Positions 31,620 to 40,163 of a stretch of 64,000 nucleotides of DNA are shown here, in pieces; the stretch's first letter is position 1; each line of letters opens with the position of its first letter. The translations under genes were made by a program, and so were the position numbers. This stretch comes from Polaromonas sp. SP1 (GTDB lineage Bacteria > Pseudomonadota > Gammaproteobacteria > Burkholderiales > Burkholderiaceae_C), in the NCBI RefSeq assembly GCF_003711205.1, contig NZ_CP031013.1:1798001-1862000 (forward strand). Direction: 5' to 3'. The notes below the pieces were generated by a model that saw only the letters and a list, made by a program, of their open reading frames with translations, ran no database searches and had not been told where the DNA came from.

Positions 31620-33740
31620 CTAGCGGCTCTCTGAAGCCGCCGCAGCCGCAGCAATCCCATCCGCTGACTTCTTCGCAAACTCCGCGCGCAAGGCCTTGAG
31701 CTTTTCGCGCGGGTCTTCTTTCACGGTGGCTTTGTCCAGGGCCATCTCGGCGATGAAGCGGCTGGGTGCGCCGGGGATCATGTCGCGGCCTTTTTTGCGT
31801 TTGCGCAGCCAGTTCACGGCGAGCGTGCGCTGCGCGCGGGTGATGCCCACGTACATCAGGCGGCGTTCTTCCTGCAGGCGCAATGCAATGCTGTCGGTGT
31901 TGACGCCGTCATCGTCTTCCAGCTTGAAGGGCAGCAGGCCCTCGTTCACGCCGGCCAGCACCACATGCGGCCACTCCAGGCCTTTGGCGGCGTGCAGGGT
32001 TGAAAGGGTGACCACGTTCTGGTCGCCTTCACGTTCGCTGATGGTGGAGAGCAGCGCAATCGTCTGCACCACTTCCAGCATGGTTTTGGTTTCGGCGGCC
32101 ACCACGGCGCCTGACGTGTCGTCAATCTGCCCGCCGCAGCGCTGCGCCACCCAGTCGCAAAAATCCATCACGTTGGTCCAGCGTGCGGCGGCCAGCTTTT
32201 CGCTGTCTTCGCCGTCGTACAGGTGTTTTTCGTAATCGATTTCCTTGAGCCAGTCGTTCAGGAAAACGCGTGCGTCTTCTGCGCCCACGGTGCGCTTGGC
32301 GCGGTATTCCAGGTCGTTCAGGTAGCGGCCAAACTCATGCAGTGAGCCCACCGCCTTGGCCGGCAGCACCGAGCCCAGCGAGTTGCTGAAGAGCGCTTCA
32401 AACAGGCTTTGCTTGGACTGGCTGGCAAAGTTGCCCAGCGCGCCCAGCGTCGTGTGGCCGATGCCGCGCTTGGGCGTGGTGACCGCGCGCATAAACGCCG
32501 GGTCGTCGTTGTTGTTGACCAGCAGCCGCATCCAGCAGCACAGGTCCTTGATCTCGGCACGGTCAAAAAAACTTTGCCCGCCCGAGACCTTGTAGGGAAT
32601 GTTGGCCTTGCGAAAGGCTTTCTCAAAAGGCTTGGCCAGGTGGTTGGCGCGGTAGAGCACGCAAAAGTCTTTCCACTCCTTGAACTGCCCGCCCTCGGCC
32701 TGCAGGCTGCCTTCGGCGCGCAGGCTCTGGATGCGGGCTACCACGCGCTCGGCCTCGTGCTCTTCGCTGTCGCAGTCGATCACGCGCACCGGCTCGCCTT
32801 CGCCCAATTCGCTGAACAGCGTCTTCGGAAACAGCTTGGGGTTGGGGCCGATCACGTTGTTGGCCGCGCGCAGGATGGCGCTGGTGGAGCGGTAGTTCTG
32901 CTCGAGCTTCACCACCTTGAGGTTGGGGTAGTCCTGCGGCAGCTTCTTCAGGTTGTCCAGCGTGGCGCCGCGCCAGCCGTAGATGGACTGGTCGTCGTCG
33001 CCCACGGCAGTAAAGCGCCCGCGCGGGCCCACCAGCAGCTTGAGCATTTCGTACTGCGTGGCATTGGTGTCCTGGTACTCGTCGACCAGCACGTGGCCCA
33101 AAGAGTCCTGCCACTTCGTGCGTACGGCCTCGTGTTCGCGCAGCAGCTTGAGCGGCAGGCCCACCAGGTCGTCGAAGTCCACGCTCTGGTAGGCCGTCAG
33201 GCGCTCTTCATAGTGCGCCATCACGCGGGCGATGGTGCGCTCTTCATCGCCGTTGGCTTGGGCCATGGCCTCGGCTGCGTTCAGGCCCATGTTTTTCCAC
33301 AGGCTGATGGTCCATTGCCACTGCCGTGCGGTGGCCGCATCGGTGCTGCCGCCGGCGTCCTTGATGATGCTGGTCACGTCGTCGCTGTCGAGGATGGAAA
33401 ACTGCGGCTTCAGGCCCAGCGCCGCGCCGTCCTGGCGCAGCATGCGCACGCCCAGCGCATGGAAGGTGCAGACCAGCACGCCTTTGGCGGGTTTGCCGAT
33501 CAGGGCTTTGGCCCGTTCGCGCATTTCGGCGGCGGCCTTGTTGGTGAAGGTGATCGCGGCGATCTGCTCGGGCTTGAGGCCCGACTGGATCAGCCGGCCT
33601 ATCTTGTGCGTGATCACCCGCGTCTTGCCCGAGCCGGCGCCGGCCAGCACCAGGCAGGGGCCATGCAGGTAGTTGACGGCTTCTTGCTGGGCGAGGTTCA
33701 GGCCGGAGGCGATGGGGGACGCAGGAGAAGGTGACGACAT
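31620..33740 (-). CDS. rep: UvrD/Rep-type superfamily 1 DNA helicase
   Basis: The 706-residue protein has the SF1A helicase motifs: Walker A AGAGSGKT (residues about 33-40), AITFTNKAAAEMRER, DEYQDTN (Walker B), GDDDQSIYGWRGA, LEQNYRST, and the C-terminal TLHAAKGLEWPHVVLAG and RLMYVGITRA. Length and the QSIYGWRGATLDNL stretch favour Rep over UvrD. These enzymes unwind DNA 3'-5' and clear protein blocks ahead of forks. It ends 10 bp from the convergent PhnD-like gene. Confidence 0.88.
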   Translation of the reverse strand: MSSPSPASPIASGLNLAQQEAVNYLHGPCLVLAGAGSGKTRVITHKIGRLIQSGLKPEQIAAITFTNKAAAEMRERAKALIGKPAKGVLVCTFHALGVRMLRQDGAALGLKPQFSILDSDDVTSIIKDAGGSTDAATARQWQWTISLWKNMGLNAAEAMAQANGDEERTIARVMAHYEERLTAYQSVDFDDLVGLPLKLLREHEAVRTKWQDSLGHVLVDEYQDTNATQYEMLKLLVGPRGRFTAVGDDDQSIYGWRGATLDNLKKLPQDYPNLKVVKLEQNYRSTSAILRAANNVIGPNPKLFPKTLFSELGEGEPVRVIDCDSEEHEAERVVARIQSLRAEGSLQAEGGQFKEWKDFCVLYRANHLAKPFEKAFRKANIPYKVSGGQSFFDRAEIKDLCCWMRLLVNNNDDPAFMRAVTTPKRGIGHTTLGALGNFASQSKQSLFEALFSNSLGSVLPAKAVGSLHEFGRYLNDLEYRAKRTVGAEDARVFLNDWLKEIDYEKHLYDGEDSEKLAAARWTNVMDFCDWVAQRCGGQIDDTSGAVVAAETKTMLEVVQTIALLSTISEREGDQNVVTLSTLHAAKGLEWPHVVLAGVNEGLLPFKLEDDDGVNTDSIALRLQEERRLMYVGITRAQRTLAVNWLRKRKKGRDMIPGAPSRFIAEMALDKATVKEDPREKLKALRAEFAKKSADGIAAAAAASESR

Positions 33741-33859
33741 GCAGGCAGACGGGTGGGGCCGGGGGAGGAAGTCCAGACGGAAGACAAAGAAGCAGCGGGA
33801 ATCATAGCCAGTCAGCGCCGGTCAGCCCATCCCGTTGTTTGCCGGTGACAATATGCTTT

Positions 33860-34813
33860 GTGTTAAGCATTCTCCTCATCACCTTTCCATTTTTTGCCCT
33901 GGTTTTGTGCGGTTACGTGGCGGCGCGCCGCGCGATGCTGCCGCAGGCCGCCATCCCTGGCCTCAATACCTTTGTGCTGTATTTCGCGCTGCCCTGCATG
34001 CTGTACCGCTTTGGCGCGGGCACACCGATTGCGCAGCTGCTGGACGCCAGCCTGGTGGCCGTCTATTTGGTGTGCGCGCTGCTGATGGTGGCGTTTACCG
34101 TGATGCTTACGCGCAAGGGCCGCATTGCCTGGAACGACGCGTCTTTCGGCGCGCTGGTGGCGGCCTTTCCCAACACCGGCTTTATGGGCGTGCCTCTTTT
34201 GGTGGCGCTGCTGGGCGCGCAGGCCGCCGGCCCGGCCATCGTCACCATCTTGGTCGATTTGCTGGTGACGAGTTCGCTGTGCATCGCGCTGTCGCGGCTG
34301 GACTCGGCCGATATCCATGGCGCCGAGGTTGCCGCGCAGAAAGCGCTGAAAGGCGTGGCGCTCAATCCCATGCCTTGGGCCATTGTGCTGGGCGCGCTGT
34401 CGTCCGGCTTTGGCGTGGCGTTGCCCGGGCCGGTGATGCAAACGGTGGGGCTGTTGGCCGACGCGGCCTCGCCGGTGGCGCTGTTCACCATTGGCGCGGT
34501 GCTGGCGCGCTCTCAAATGAATAGCACGGCAGCCACGCCCCTCAAGGAGTACGTGCCGGTTGCGCTCATCAAACTGGTGCTGCACCCGGTGCTGGTGGGC
34601 TTGGTCGGGCTGGGCGCCATTGCCGTGGGTGTACCGCTGCAGCCGTTTGCGCTCACGGTGATCGTGCTGGTGGCAGCGCTGCCCAGCGCCAGCAATGTGG
34701 CGTTGCTGGCCGAGCGCTTTGGCGCCGACAACGGGCGCATCGCCCGCATCATCCTGCTGTCGACGGTGCTGGCCTTCTTCAGCTTCTCGGCAGCGGTGGC
34801 CCTGCTGACCTGA
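33860..34813 (+). CDS. AEC family transporter (auxin efflux carrier type)
   Basis: The 317-residue protein has about 10 hydrophobic segments and the AEC pattern: MLSILLITFPFFALVLCGYVAARRAMLP at the N-terminus, FPNTGFMGVPLLVALLG, and ALPSASNVALLAERFG near the C-terminus. Members export organic acids or similar anions. The start is uncertain: GTG at 33860 gives the usual family N-terminus and length, while GTG at 33845 adds five residues. It diverges from rep. Confidence 0.85.
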   Translation: MLSILLITFPFFALVLCGYVAARRAMLPQAAIPGLNTFVLYFALPCMLYRFGAGTPIAQLLDASLVAVYLVCALLMVAFTVMLTRKGRIAWNDASFGALVAAFPNTGFMGVPLLVALLGAQAAGPAIVTILVDLLVTSSLCIALSRLDSADIHGAEVAAQKALKGVALNPMPWAIVLGALSSGFGVALPGPVMQTVGLLADAASPVALFTIGAVLARSQMNSTAATPLKEYVPVALIKLVLHPVLVGLVGLGAIAVGVPLQPFALTVIVLVAALPSASNVALLAERFGADNGRIARIILLSTVLAFFSFSAAVALLT

Positions 34814-34880
34814 GCCGGCTGCGGCGGTGGGGCCTTTCCGGCCGCTGTTACAAAAAACCTGAAAAAAGACGGCCCCGCGC

Positions 34881-34915
34881 TGTCGATTTCGCCCAACCCA
34901 TTCGTCGTACCGGTA
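34881..34915 (+). promoter_or_regulatory. Candidate ECF42-type promoter P1
   Basis: TGTCGA (34881-34886), a 16-nt spacer, then CGTC (34903-34906) within TTCGTCGTACCGGTA. The same arrangement recurs at 36290-36324. TGTCGA / CGTC corresponds to the promoter type reported for ECF42 sigma factors, and an ECF42-type gene lies at the end of this locus. P1 would drive the first two DGPF genes. Confidence 0.75.
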
Positions 34916-34977
34916 AGAGCAGGATGTTTCTGCCCGGGATGTCCGGGCTCTCCGCTCCCAACTTCAAGGGGTCCGAA

Positions 34978-35415
34978 ATGAAATTCATGGTTCTGATCAA
35001 AGCCGACAAACACAGCGAAGCCGGTGAAATGCCCAGCGAAAAGCTGCTGGCCGACATGGGCAAGTTCAACGAGTCACTGGTCAAGGCCGGCGTGATGCTG
35101 GCGGGCGAGGGGCTGCACCCCAGCGCCAAGGGCGCGCGCGTCAGGTTCTCGGGCGGCAAGCGCAGCGTGATCGACGGGCCGTTTCCTGAAACCAAGGAGC
35201 TGGTGGCCGGGTTCTGGATACTGCAGGTCTCCTCAAAAGAAGAAGCGATTGAATGGGTCAAGCGCTGCCCCTTGCCGCCAGAGAGCGAAGCCGAAATCGA
35301 AATCCGCCAGGTGTTTTCGGCCGAAGACTTCGGCGCCGAGTTCACGCCCGAGCTCCGCGAAGCCGAAGAGCGGCTGCGCCGGCAGGTCGAGGCGCAGACC
35401 GGCGCGCGGAGCTGA
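34978..35415 (+). CDS. YCII/DGPF-domain protein 1
   Basis: The 145-residue single-domain YCII-related protein reads MKFMVLIKADKHSEAGEMPS, MGKFNESLVKAGVMLAGEGL, then VIDGPFPETKELVAGFWILQ with the defining DGPF. YCII domains have a ferredoxin-like fold, and DGPF members are of unknown function. They are characteristically linked to ECF42 sigma factors. The start at 34978 has CAAGGGG just upstream. It is transcribed from P1. Confidence 0.92.
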   Translation: MKFMVLIKADKHSEAGEMPSEKLLADMGKFNESLVKAGVMLAGEGLHPSAKGARVRFSGGKRSVIDGPFPETKELVAGFWILQVSSKEEAIEWVKRCPLPPESEAEIEIRQVFSAEDFGAEFTPELREAEERLRRQVEAQTGARS

Positions 35416-35469
35416 AGCCCTCGGGCCCGCGTTTGAGGTAAAAACCGGGTTCCAAAGGAGACCCTACGC

Positions 35470-36243
35470 ATGCAATACATGATCCTGCGCAAATCCGACG
35501 CAAGCACCGAGGCGGGCGAGCTGCCCAGCCCCGCGCTGCTGGCGGCCATGGGCGCCTACAACGAGGAACTGGCCAAAGCCGGCATGCTGCTGGGCGGCGA
35601 GGGCCTGCAGGCCAGCTCAAAGGGCGCACTGATCCGGTTTTCCGGCGGCAAGCCCACGGTGACCGACGGTCCCTTCACCGAGTCCAAAGAGCTGATCGCC
35701 GGCTTCACCATGATCGAGGCGGCTTCGCGGGAAGAAGTCCTTGAATGGCTCAAGCGCTGGCCGCAGGAAGATGCCAACGGCAACACCTCGCTGGAAATCC
35801 GTGAAGGCGGTTGCCCCGGCGGCCTGCGCGGTGTGGCCGGTGAGGGCGCACCGCCCCTGCCGGAGGGTTTCCGCCGCTTCATGATTTTGCTCAAGGCCAA
35901 CGAAAGGGCCGAAGCTGGCATCGTGCCCGACAGCCAGTGGCTGGGGCGCATGGCGGAGCACAACGACGAAGCCGTCAAGGCCGGCGTGCTGTTGATGGGC
36001 GAAGGGCTCAAGCCCAGCGCCAGCGCGTCCCGCATGAAATTCACCCGGGGCAAACCCAGCGTGATGGACGGGCCGTTTGCCGAAGCCAAGGAGTTGCTGG
36101 CCGGTTTCTGGATCATCCAGGCGCGTTCGCTGCAGGCCGCGGTCGACTGGGCGCTGGCCTATCCCTTTCCGTTTCGCGATACGGAAGAGGTTGAGGTGGA
36201 AATCAGGCTGCTGTATGAAGCCGCCGATTTCGTTCCGGCCTGA
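35470..36243 (+). CDS. Tandem YCII/DGPF-domain fusion protein
   Basis: The 257-residue protein has two complete YCII domains. Domain 1 (about residues 1-115) carries VTDGPFTESKELIAGFTMIE; domain 2 (about 137-257) carries VMDGPFAEAKELLAGFWIIQ. A Gly/Pro-rich linker (EGGCPGGLRGVAGEGAPPLPEG) joins them. Each half resembles the single-domain neighbours, so it probably arose by duplication and fusion. AAAGGAG precedes the ATG. It is cotranscribed with DGPF protein 1. Since YCII domains dimerise, the fusion may form an intramolecular dimer (inference). Confidence 0.92.
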   Translation: MQYMILRKSDASTEAGELPSPALLAAMGAYNEELAKAGMLLGGEGLQASSKGALIRFSGGKPTVTDGPFTESKELIAGFTMIEAASREEVLEWLKRWPQEDANGNTSLEIREGGCPGGLRGVAGEGAPPLPEGFRRFMILLKANERAEAGIVPDSQWLGRMAEHNDEAVKAGVLLMGEGLKPSASASRMKFTRGKPSVMDGPFAEAKELLAGFWIIQARSLQAAVDWALAYPFPFRDTEEVEVEIRLLYEAADFVPA

Positions 36244-36257
36244 GGTTCAGGGCTTCG

Positions 36258-36283
36258 GCCAAAAATAGTTGAAATTTTTTGGC
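36258..36283 (+). terminator. Possible terminator between the two ECF42-controlled units
   Basis: GCCAAAAA (36258-36265) can pair with TTTTTGGC (36276-36283) around a 10-nt loop, 14 nt after the fusion gene stop and just before promoter P2. The AT-rich stem makes it a weak candidate. Confidence 0.45.
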
Positions 36284-36289
36284 TGGGCG

Positions 36290-36324
36290 TGTCGATTTTG
36301 CGTTTTCCGTTCGTCGTACCGGTA
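36290..36324 (+). promoter_or_regulatory. Candidate ECF42-type promoter P2
   Basis: TGTCGA (36290-36295), a 16-nt spacer, then CGTC (36312-36315) within TTCGTCGTACCGGTA, identical over 15 bases to P1. P2 would drive the SRPBCC gene, the third DGPF gene and the sigma factor itself, giving positive autoregulation. Confidence 0.78.
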
Positions 36325-36417
36325 GAGCGGACGTTTTTTGAAGGCCGTAAAGGCCCGATAAATCCAGCGCTCGCCCATTTATCGAAGTGAACGAACACCA
36401 ACTTAAGGGACTAAAAC

Positions 36418-36954
36418 ATGTTCAAGACCATCGCCATCGTTGTCGCCGTCGCCATCGTCGTTTTTATCGTGGCCGTGCTCATACTGGCCTCCAACAAGCC
36501 CGACACCTTCCGCGTGCAGCGCCAGACCACCATCCAGGCGCCACCCGAAAAAATCTTCCCGCTGATCAACGACTACAAGCAGTGGGCCGCCTGGTCGCCC
36601 TGGGAGAAGAAGGATGCCGCCATGAAGCGCAGCTACAGCGGCCCGGCCACCGGCAAGGGCTCGGCATACGCCTGGGAAAGCAAGGAAGTCGGCACCGGCG
36701 ACATGTTGATCACCGAGTCCGTGCCGTCTTCCGTCATCAGGATTGACCTGAACTTCAGCAAGCCTTTTGAAGCGCACAACAAGGTGGTCTTCAGCATCCA
36801 GCCGCAGGCCGGCGGCAGTGTCGTGAGCTGGGATATGTCCGGCCCCGCGCCCCTGATGGCCAGGGTCATGCATGTGTTCTTCGATATGGACAAGATGGTA
36901 GGCAAGGATTTCGAGGCGGGCCTGGCCGGCCTGAAGACCGCTGCAGAAAAGTAA
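36418..36954 (+). CDS. SRPBCC (START-like) family protein with N-terminal membrane anchor
   Basis: The 178-residue protein has one N-terminal membrane helix (FKTIAIVVAVAIVVFIVAVLIL). The SRPBCC domain shows QRQTTIQAPPEKIFPLINDYKQWAAWSPWEK, then SYSGPATGKGSAYAWES and the C-terminal helix MVGKDFEAGLAGLKTAAE. SRPBCC folds hold a hydrophobic pocket, and many members are lipid or polyketide binding. AAGGGA precedes the ATG. Its place between P2 and DGPF 3 puts it in the ECF42 regulon. Confidence 0.87.
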   Translation: MFKTIAIVVAVAIVVFIVAVLILASNKPDTFRVQRQTTIQAPPEKIFPLINDYKQWAAWSPWEKKDAAMKRSYSGPATGKGSAYAWESKEVGTGDMLITESVPSSVIRIDLNFSKPFEAHNKVVFSIQPQAGGSVVSWDMSGPAPLMARVMHVFFDMDKMVGKDFEAGLAGLKTAAEK

Positions 36955-37001
36955 GCCCGGATCACCCATCCCGCACCACCCCACATTCAAGGAGTATTCA
37001 A

Positions 37002-37433
37002 ATGCGATTCATGATGCTGATGATCCCCAAGGGCTACGAAACCGCCGCCGCGGGCACGATGCCGGATGCCGACGCCGTCGCCGCGATGATGAAGTACAAC
37101 GAAGCGCTGCAAAAAGCCGGCGTGCTGGTCGCGCTGGACGGCCTGCACCCGCCTTCCATGGGCGCACGCGTGACTTTCCCGGGCGGCAAGGCCCATGTCA
37201 GCGACGGCCCCTTTGCCGAAGCCCGCGAAGTGCTGGGCGGCTACTGGATGATCAATGTGGCCTCACGTGCCGAGGCCATCGAGTGGGCCTCACGCTGCCC
37301 CGGTGGTGAAAACGAAATCATCGAAGTGCGCCAGGTGCAGGAGATGTCGGACTTTCCACCCGACGTGCAGGAGGCCGCCGCCGGCTTCACGGAGATGCAA
37401 CAGGCGCCGAGCGGAAAAAACAAGGGCGCCTGA
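37002..37433 (+). CDS. YCII/DGPF-domain protein 3
   Basis: The 143-residue YCII-related protein reads MRFMMLMIPKGYETAAAGTMPD, MMKYNEALQKAGVLVALDGLHPPSMGARVTFPGG, then VSDGPFAEAREVLGGYWMIN. AAGGAG lies at the right distance. It sits directly before the ECF42 sigma gene (6-nt gap), the standard DGPF-ECF42 pairing. The function is unknown. Confidence 0.92.
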   Translation: MRFMMLMIPKGYETAAAGTMPDADAVAAMMKYNEALQKAGVLVALDGLHPPSMGARVTFPGGKAHVSDGPFAEAREVLGGYWMINVASRAEAIEWASRCPGGENEIIEVRQVQEMSDFPPDVQEAAAGFTEMQQAPSGKNKGA

Positions 37434-37439
37434 AGCCGC

Positions 37440-38738
37440 ATGGCGTCCCATGAAACCCATCGCGCCATCGACGCCGTCTGGCGCATCGAATCGGCCAAGG
37501 TCATCGCCAAGGTTGCACGCATGGTGCAAGAGGTGGGCCTGGCCGAGGAGATCGCCCAGGACGCGCTGGTCACCGCGCTGGAGCGCTGGCCCAAGACCGG
37601 CGTGCCGGACAACCCGGGCGCCTGGCTTATGGCCGTGGCCAAGCGCCGCGCCATCGACCACCTGCGGCGGCGCAAGCTGCTCGCGCTCAAGCACGAAGAG
37701 CTGGGCCATGAACTCGAGCTGGAGCAGGAAATGGCTTTCGCCGATGTAGATGAGCCCGGCTCCGGCGAAGACGGCGCCGACGACTATGGCGATGATTTGC
37801 TACGCCTCATCTTCACCGCCTGCCACCCGGTGCTGTCGACCGAGGCGCGGATTGCCCTCACGCTGCGGCTGCTGGGCGGGCTGAGCACTGACGAAATCGC
37901 ACGCGCCTTTCTGGTGCCCGAGCCCACGGTGGCCCAGCGCATCGTGCGCGCCAAACGTACGCTGGCCGAGGCGCGTGTGCCCTTTGAGGTGCCCGGCCCC
38001 GAAGAGCGCGGCGCGCGGCTGGCCTCGGTGCTGGAGGTCATTTATTTGATCTTCAATGAAGGCTACTCAGCCACCTCGGGCGGTGACTGGATGCGGCCCG
38101 CGCTGTGCGATGAAGCCTTGCGCCTGGGGCGCGTGCTGGCTGAGCTGGCGACGCAAGAGCCCGAAGTCCACGGCTTGGTCGCCCTTATGGAAATCCAGGC
38201 CTCACGCGCCAAGGCGCGCACCGGGCCGTCGGGCGAGCCTATCCTGCTGCTGGAGCAAAACCGCGCGCGCTGGGACCATATCCTGATCCGCCGCGGCTTT
38301 GCCGCACTGGCGCGCGCCGAGGCGCTGGGCGGTGCGCTGGGGCCGTATGCGCTGCAGGCCGCGATTGCCGCCTGCCATGCACGTGCGCCCACTGGCGCCG
38401 ACACCGACTGGCAGCGCATCGCCGCGCTCTATGACGCACTGGCGCAGCTGATGCCCTCACCGGTGGTGGAGCTCAACCGTGCCGTCGCTCTGGCCATGGC
38501 TTTTGGCCCGGCAACGGGGCTGGAGGTGGCCGATGCATTGCTCGCCGAGCCGCTGATGAAAAACTACCACCTGCTGCCCAGCGTGCGCGCCGACTTTTTG
38601 TTCAAGCTCGGCCGGCTCGACGAAGCGCATGCCGAGTTCGAACGCGCCGCCTCGCTCACGCGCAACCTGCGCGAGCGCGAGTTGCTGCTGGCACGCGCAG
38701 CGGCTTGCATGCCCGATGGCGCACCGCGCCTTTCCTGA
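37440..38738 (+). CDS. ECF42-type RNA polymerase sigma factor with C-terminal extension
   Basis: The 432-residue protein has a sigma-2 region near the N-terminus (RIESAKVIAKVARMVQEVGLAEEIAQDALVTALERWP) and sigma-4 near residues 145-185 (LTLRLLGGLSTDEIARAFLVPEPTVAQRIVRAKRTL). A long helical C-terminal extension of more than 200 residues follows (IYLIFNEGYSATSGGDWMRP, VELNRAVALAMAFGPATGLE). This extension (TPR-like, DUF6596) defines the ECF42 group, which lacks a classical anti-sigma factor and is paired with DGPF proteins. It needs the extension for activity in studied members. It is likely transcribed from P2. Confidence 0.93.
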   Translation: MASHETHRAIDAVWRIESAKVIAKVARMVQEVGLAEEIAQDALVTALERWPKTGVPDNPGAWLMAVAKRRAIDHLRRRKLLALKHEELGHELELEQEMAFADVDEPGSGEDGADDYGDDLLRLIFTACHPVLSTEARIALTLRLLGGLSTDEIARAFLVPEPTVAQRIVRAKRTLAEARVPFEVPGPEERGARLASVLEVIYLIFNEGYSATSGGDWMRPALCDEALRLGRVLAELATQEPEVHGLVALMEIQASRAKARTGPSGEPILLLEQNRARWDHILIRRGFAALARAEALGGALGPYALQAAIAACHARAPTGADTDWQRIAALYDALAQLMPSPVVELNRAVALAMAFGPATGLEVADALLAEPLMKNYHLLPSVRADFLFKLGRLDEAHAEFERAASLTRNLRERELLLARAAACMPDGAPRLS

Positions 38739-38744
38739 AGCAAC

Positions 38745-40031
38745 TCAGGCTGCAGGCTTGCGCCCGCCCAGCATGCAGGCGATGGCGGCCAGTTGCAGCA
38801 GCACGGTCGCGCCGAAGTAAAGGCCGGTGCCCGCGCCCAGATGTGCCGGGCTCCCGCTGCCAGTCACCAGCAGCAGGGCAAACGTTGCCGGCGCCAGCGC
38901 CCACAGGCCCTGCGACATGGCCACGATCAGCGCGACCACACGCGGAACATCCTCCTTGACGAACTCCACCTGCGCCACCAGCGGCGGCAGCGAAGTCGCA
39001 TTGCCGATGCCGACGCCAAACAACACCACGCCCAGCAGGATCAGCGCGGTCTGGTGTTCCGCCGCGCAGGCCAGCAGCAGCGAGCCTCCAATCTGCACCG
39101 CGTAGCTCACGCTGGCCACCACGCGTCGATCAGCGTCGGCAGGCATGAATTTACCGACCACTGTTCGGCCACCGATGGCGCAAGCCGTAGCCAGCGCCAT
39201 CGCCAGGCCTGCACCCTGGGTGCCGAGCGCCGACACCAGCAGCGAATACAGGTGCGTGATCAAGCCGGCTTGAGCGAACAAACTCAGCGCCATCGCCGCC
39301 GCCAGCGTGCGAAAGCTGCGGTCACGCCACAGCAGGCGGCCCGGCAGCGGCTTGGCGTGGGCAGAGGTGATGGTGCGTGCCGGCATGCCCGGCGCGTCAC
39401 CATCGGGCCGCTGGCCCATGCGCTCGGGCGTCTGCACGACCACATAAAAACAGAGGTAAGCCACGACAGCCAGCATGGCGCCACCCACCATCACCGTGGC
39501 GGCGGTAAAGCCTATCGCTGCGATCAGCGCGCCCCACAGCGGCGAGAAAATCACGCCGCCCAAACTGGCGCCGTTGTAAGCCTTGGCCAACGCCATGGGC
39601 CGCCCGCGCGCAAACCAGGGCGAGATGATGGCGTTGATGCCTGCCGCGCCCATGGTGACCCAGCCGCCGCCCGTCAGCACCGCCGCCAGAAACAGCTGCC
39701 AGGGCTGCGCGGCCAGGGCCCAGCCCAGCAAGCCGGCTGCCAGCGCCGCGCAACCTGCGGCGGTCGTGGCGGCCACACCCAGCCGGGCATGCAGGCGCGG
39801 CAGGCAGGCCACCACGCCCGCGCCAAAGAGGAAGTGAAATGTCACGGCGCTTGACACCAGCGGCAGCGCCCAGCCGGTGCGCGCGATCACCGCATGCAGA
39901 AAAATCGCCGGGCTGTAAAAGCCCACACCCCAGCCGAAGATGGCCAGCACAAAGGCGGCGCGTACCACGGTGGTTCCATAAAAGGCGCGGGGCGCCGGCG
40001 GCTGCAGGGTTGGGGTCATTGGCGACTCCAT
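38745..40031 (-). CDS. MFS transporter
   Basis: The 428-residue major facilitator protein has 12 hydrophobic segments. A short central cytoplasmic loop (TPERMGQRPDGDAPG region) separates the two halves. N-terminal blocks WGVGFYSPAIFLHAVIARTGW and ISPWFARGRPMALAKAYNGASLGG resemble monocarboxylate or oxalate/formate-type MFS. The start follows AAGGAG. It ends 6 bp from the convergent sigma-factor gene and diverges from the ArsR-type regulator, which probably controls it. The substrate is unknown. Confidence 0.88.
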   Translation of the reverse strand: MESPMTPTLQPPAPRAFYGTTVVRAAFVLAIFGWGVGFYSPAIFLHAVIARTGWALPLVSSAVTFHFLFGAGVVACLPRLHARLGVAATTAAGCAALAAGLLGWALAAQPWQLFLAAVLTGGGWVTMGAAGINAIISPWFARGRPMALAKAYNGASLGGVIFSPLWGALIAAIGFTAATVMVGGAMLAVVAYLCFYVVVQTPERMGQRPDGDAPGMPARTITSAHAKPLPGRLLWRDRSFRTLAAAMALSLFAQAGLITHLYSLLVSALGTQGAGLAMALATACAIGGRTVVGKFMPADADRRVVASVSYAVQIGGSLLLACAAEHQTALILLGVVLFGVGIGNATSLPPLVAQVEFVKEDVPRVVALIVAMSQGLWALAPATFALLLVTGSGSPAHLGAGTGLYFGATVLLQLAAIACMLGGRKPAA

Positions 40032-40098
40032 AGGGTTCTCCTTGTCGGGCGGCGTTGATGGCTACATGGCCTTCATGGTGCGGCGAACGCCCGCCTTG

Positions 40099-40122
40099 AT
40101 GCTTCGTCATGGAGCGAAGCAT
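40099..40122. promoter_or_regulatory. Candidate operator upstream of the MFS gene
   Basis: ATGCTTCG-N8-CGAAGCAT is a perfect 8-bp dyad 68-91 bp before the MFS start. ArsR-family dimers bind such dyads. In the ancestral arrangement it would have been about 50 bp from the ArsR-type gene; a mobile element now lies between. Confidence 0.5.
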
Positions 40123-40163
40123 GGACCGCGCGATGCTGCTAAGGTAGGCACTACAAGGCCTTA

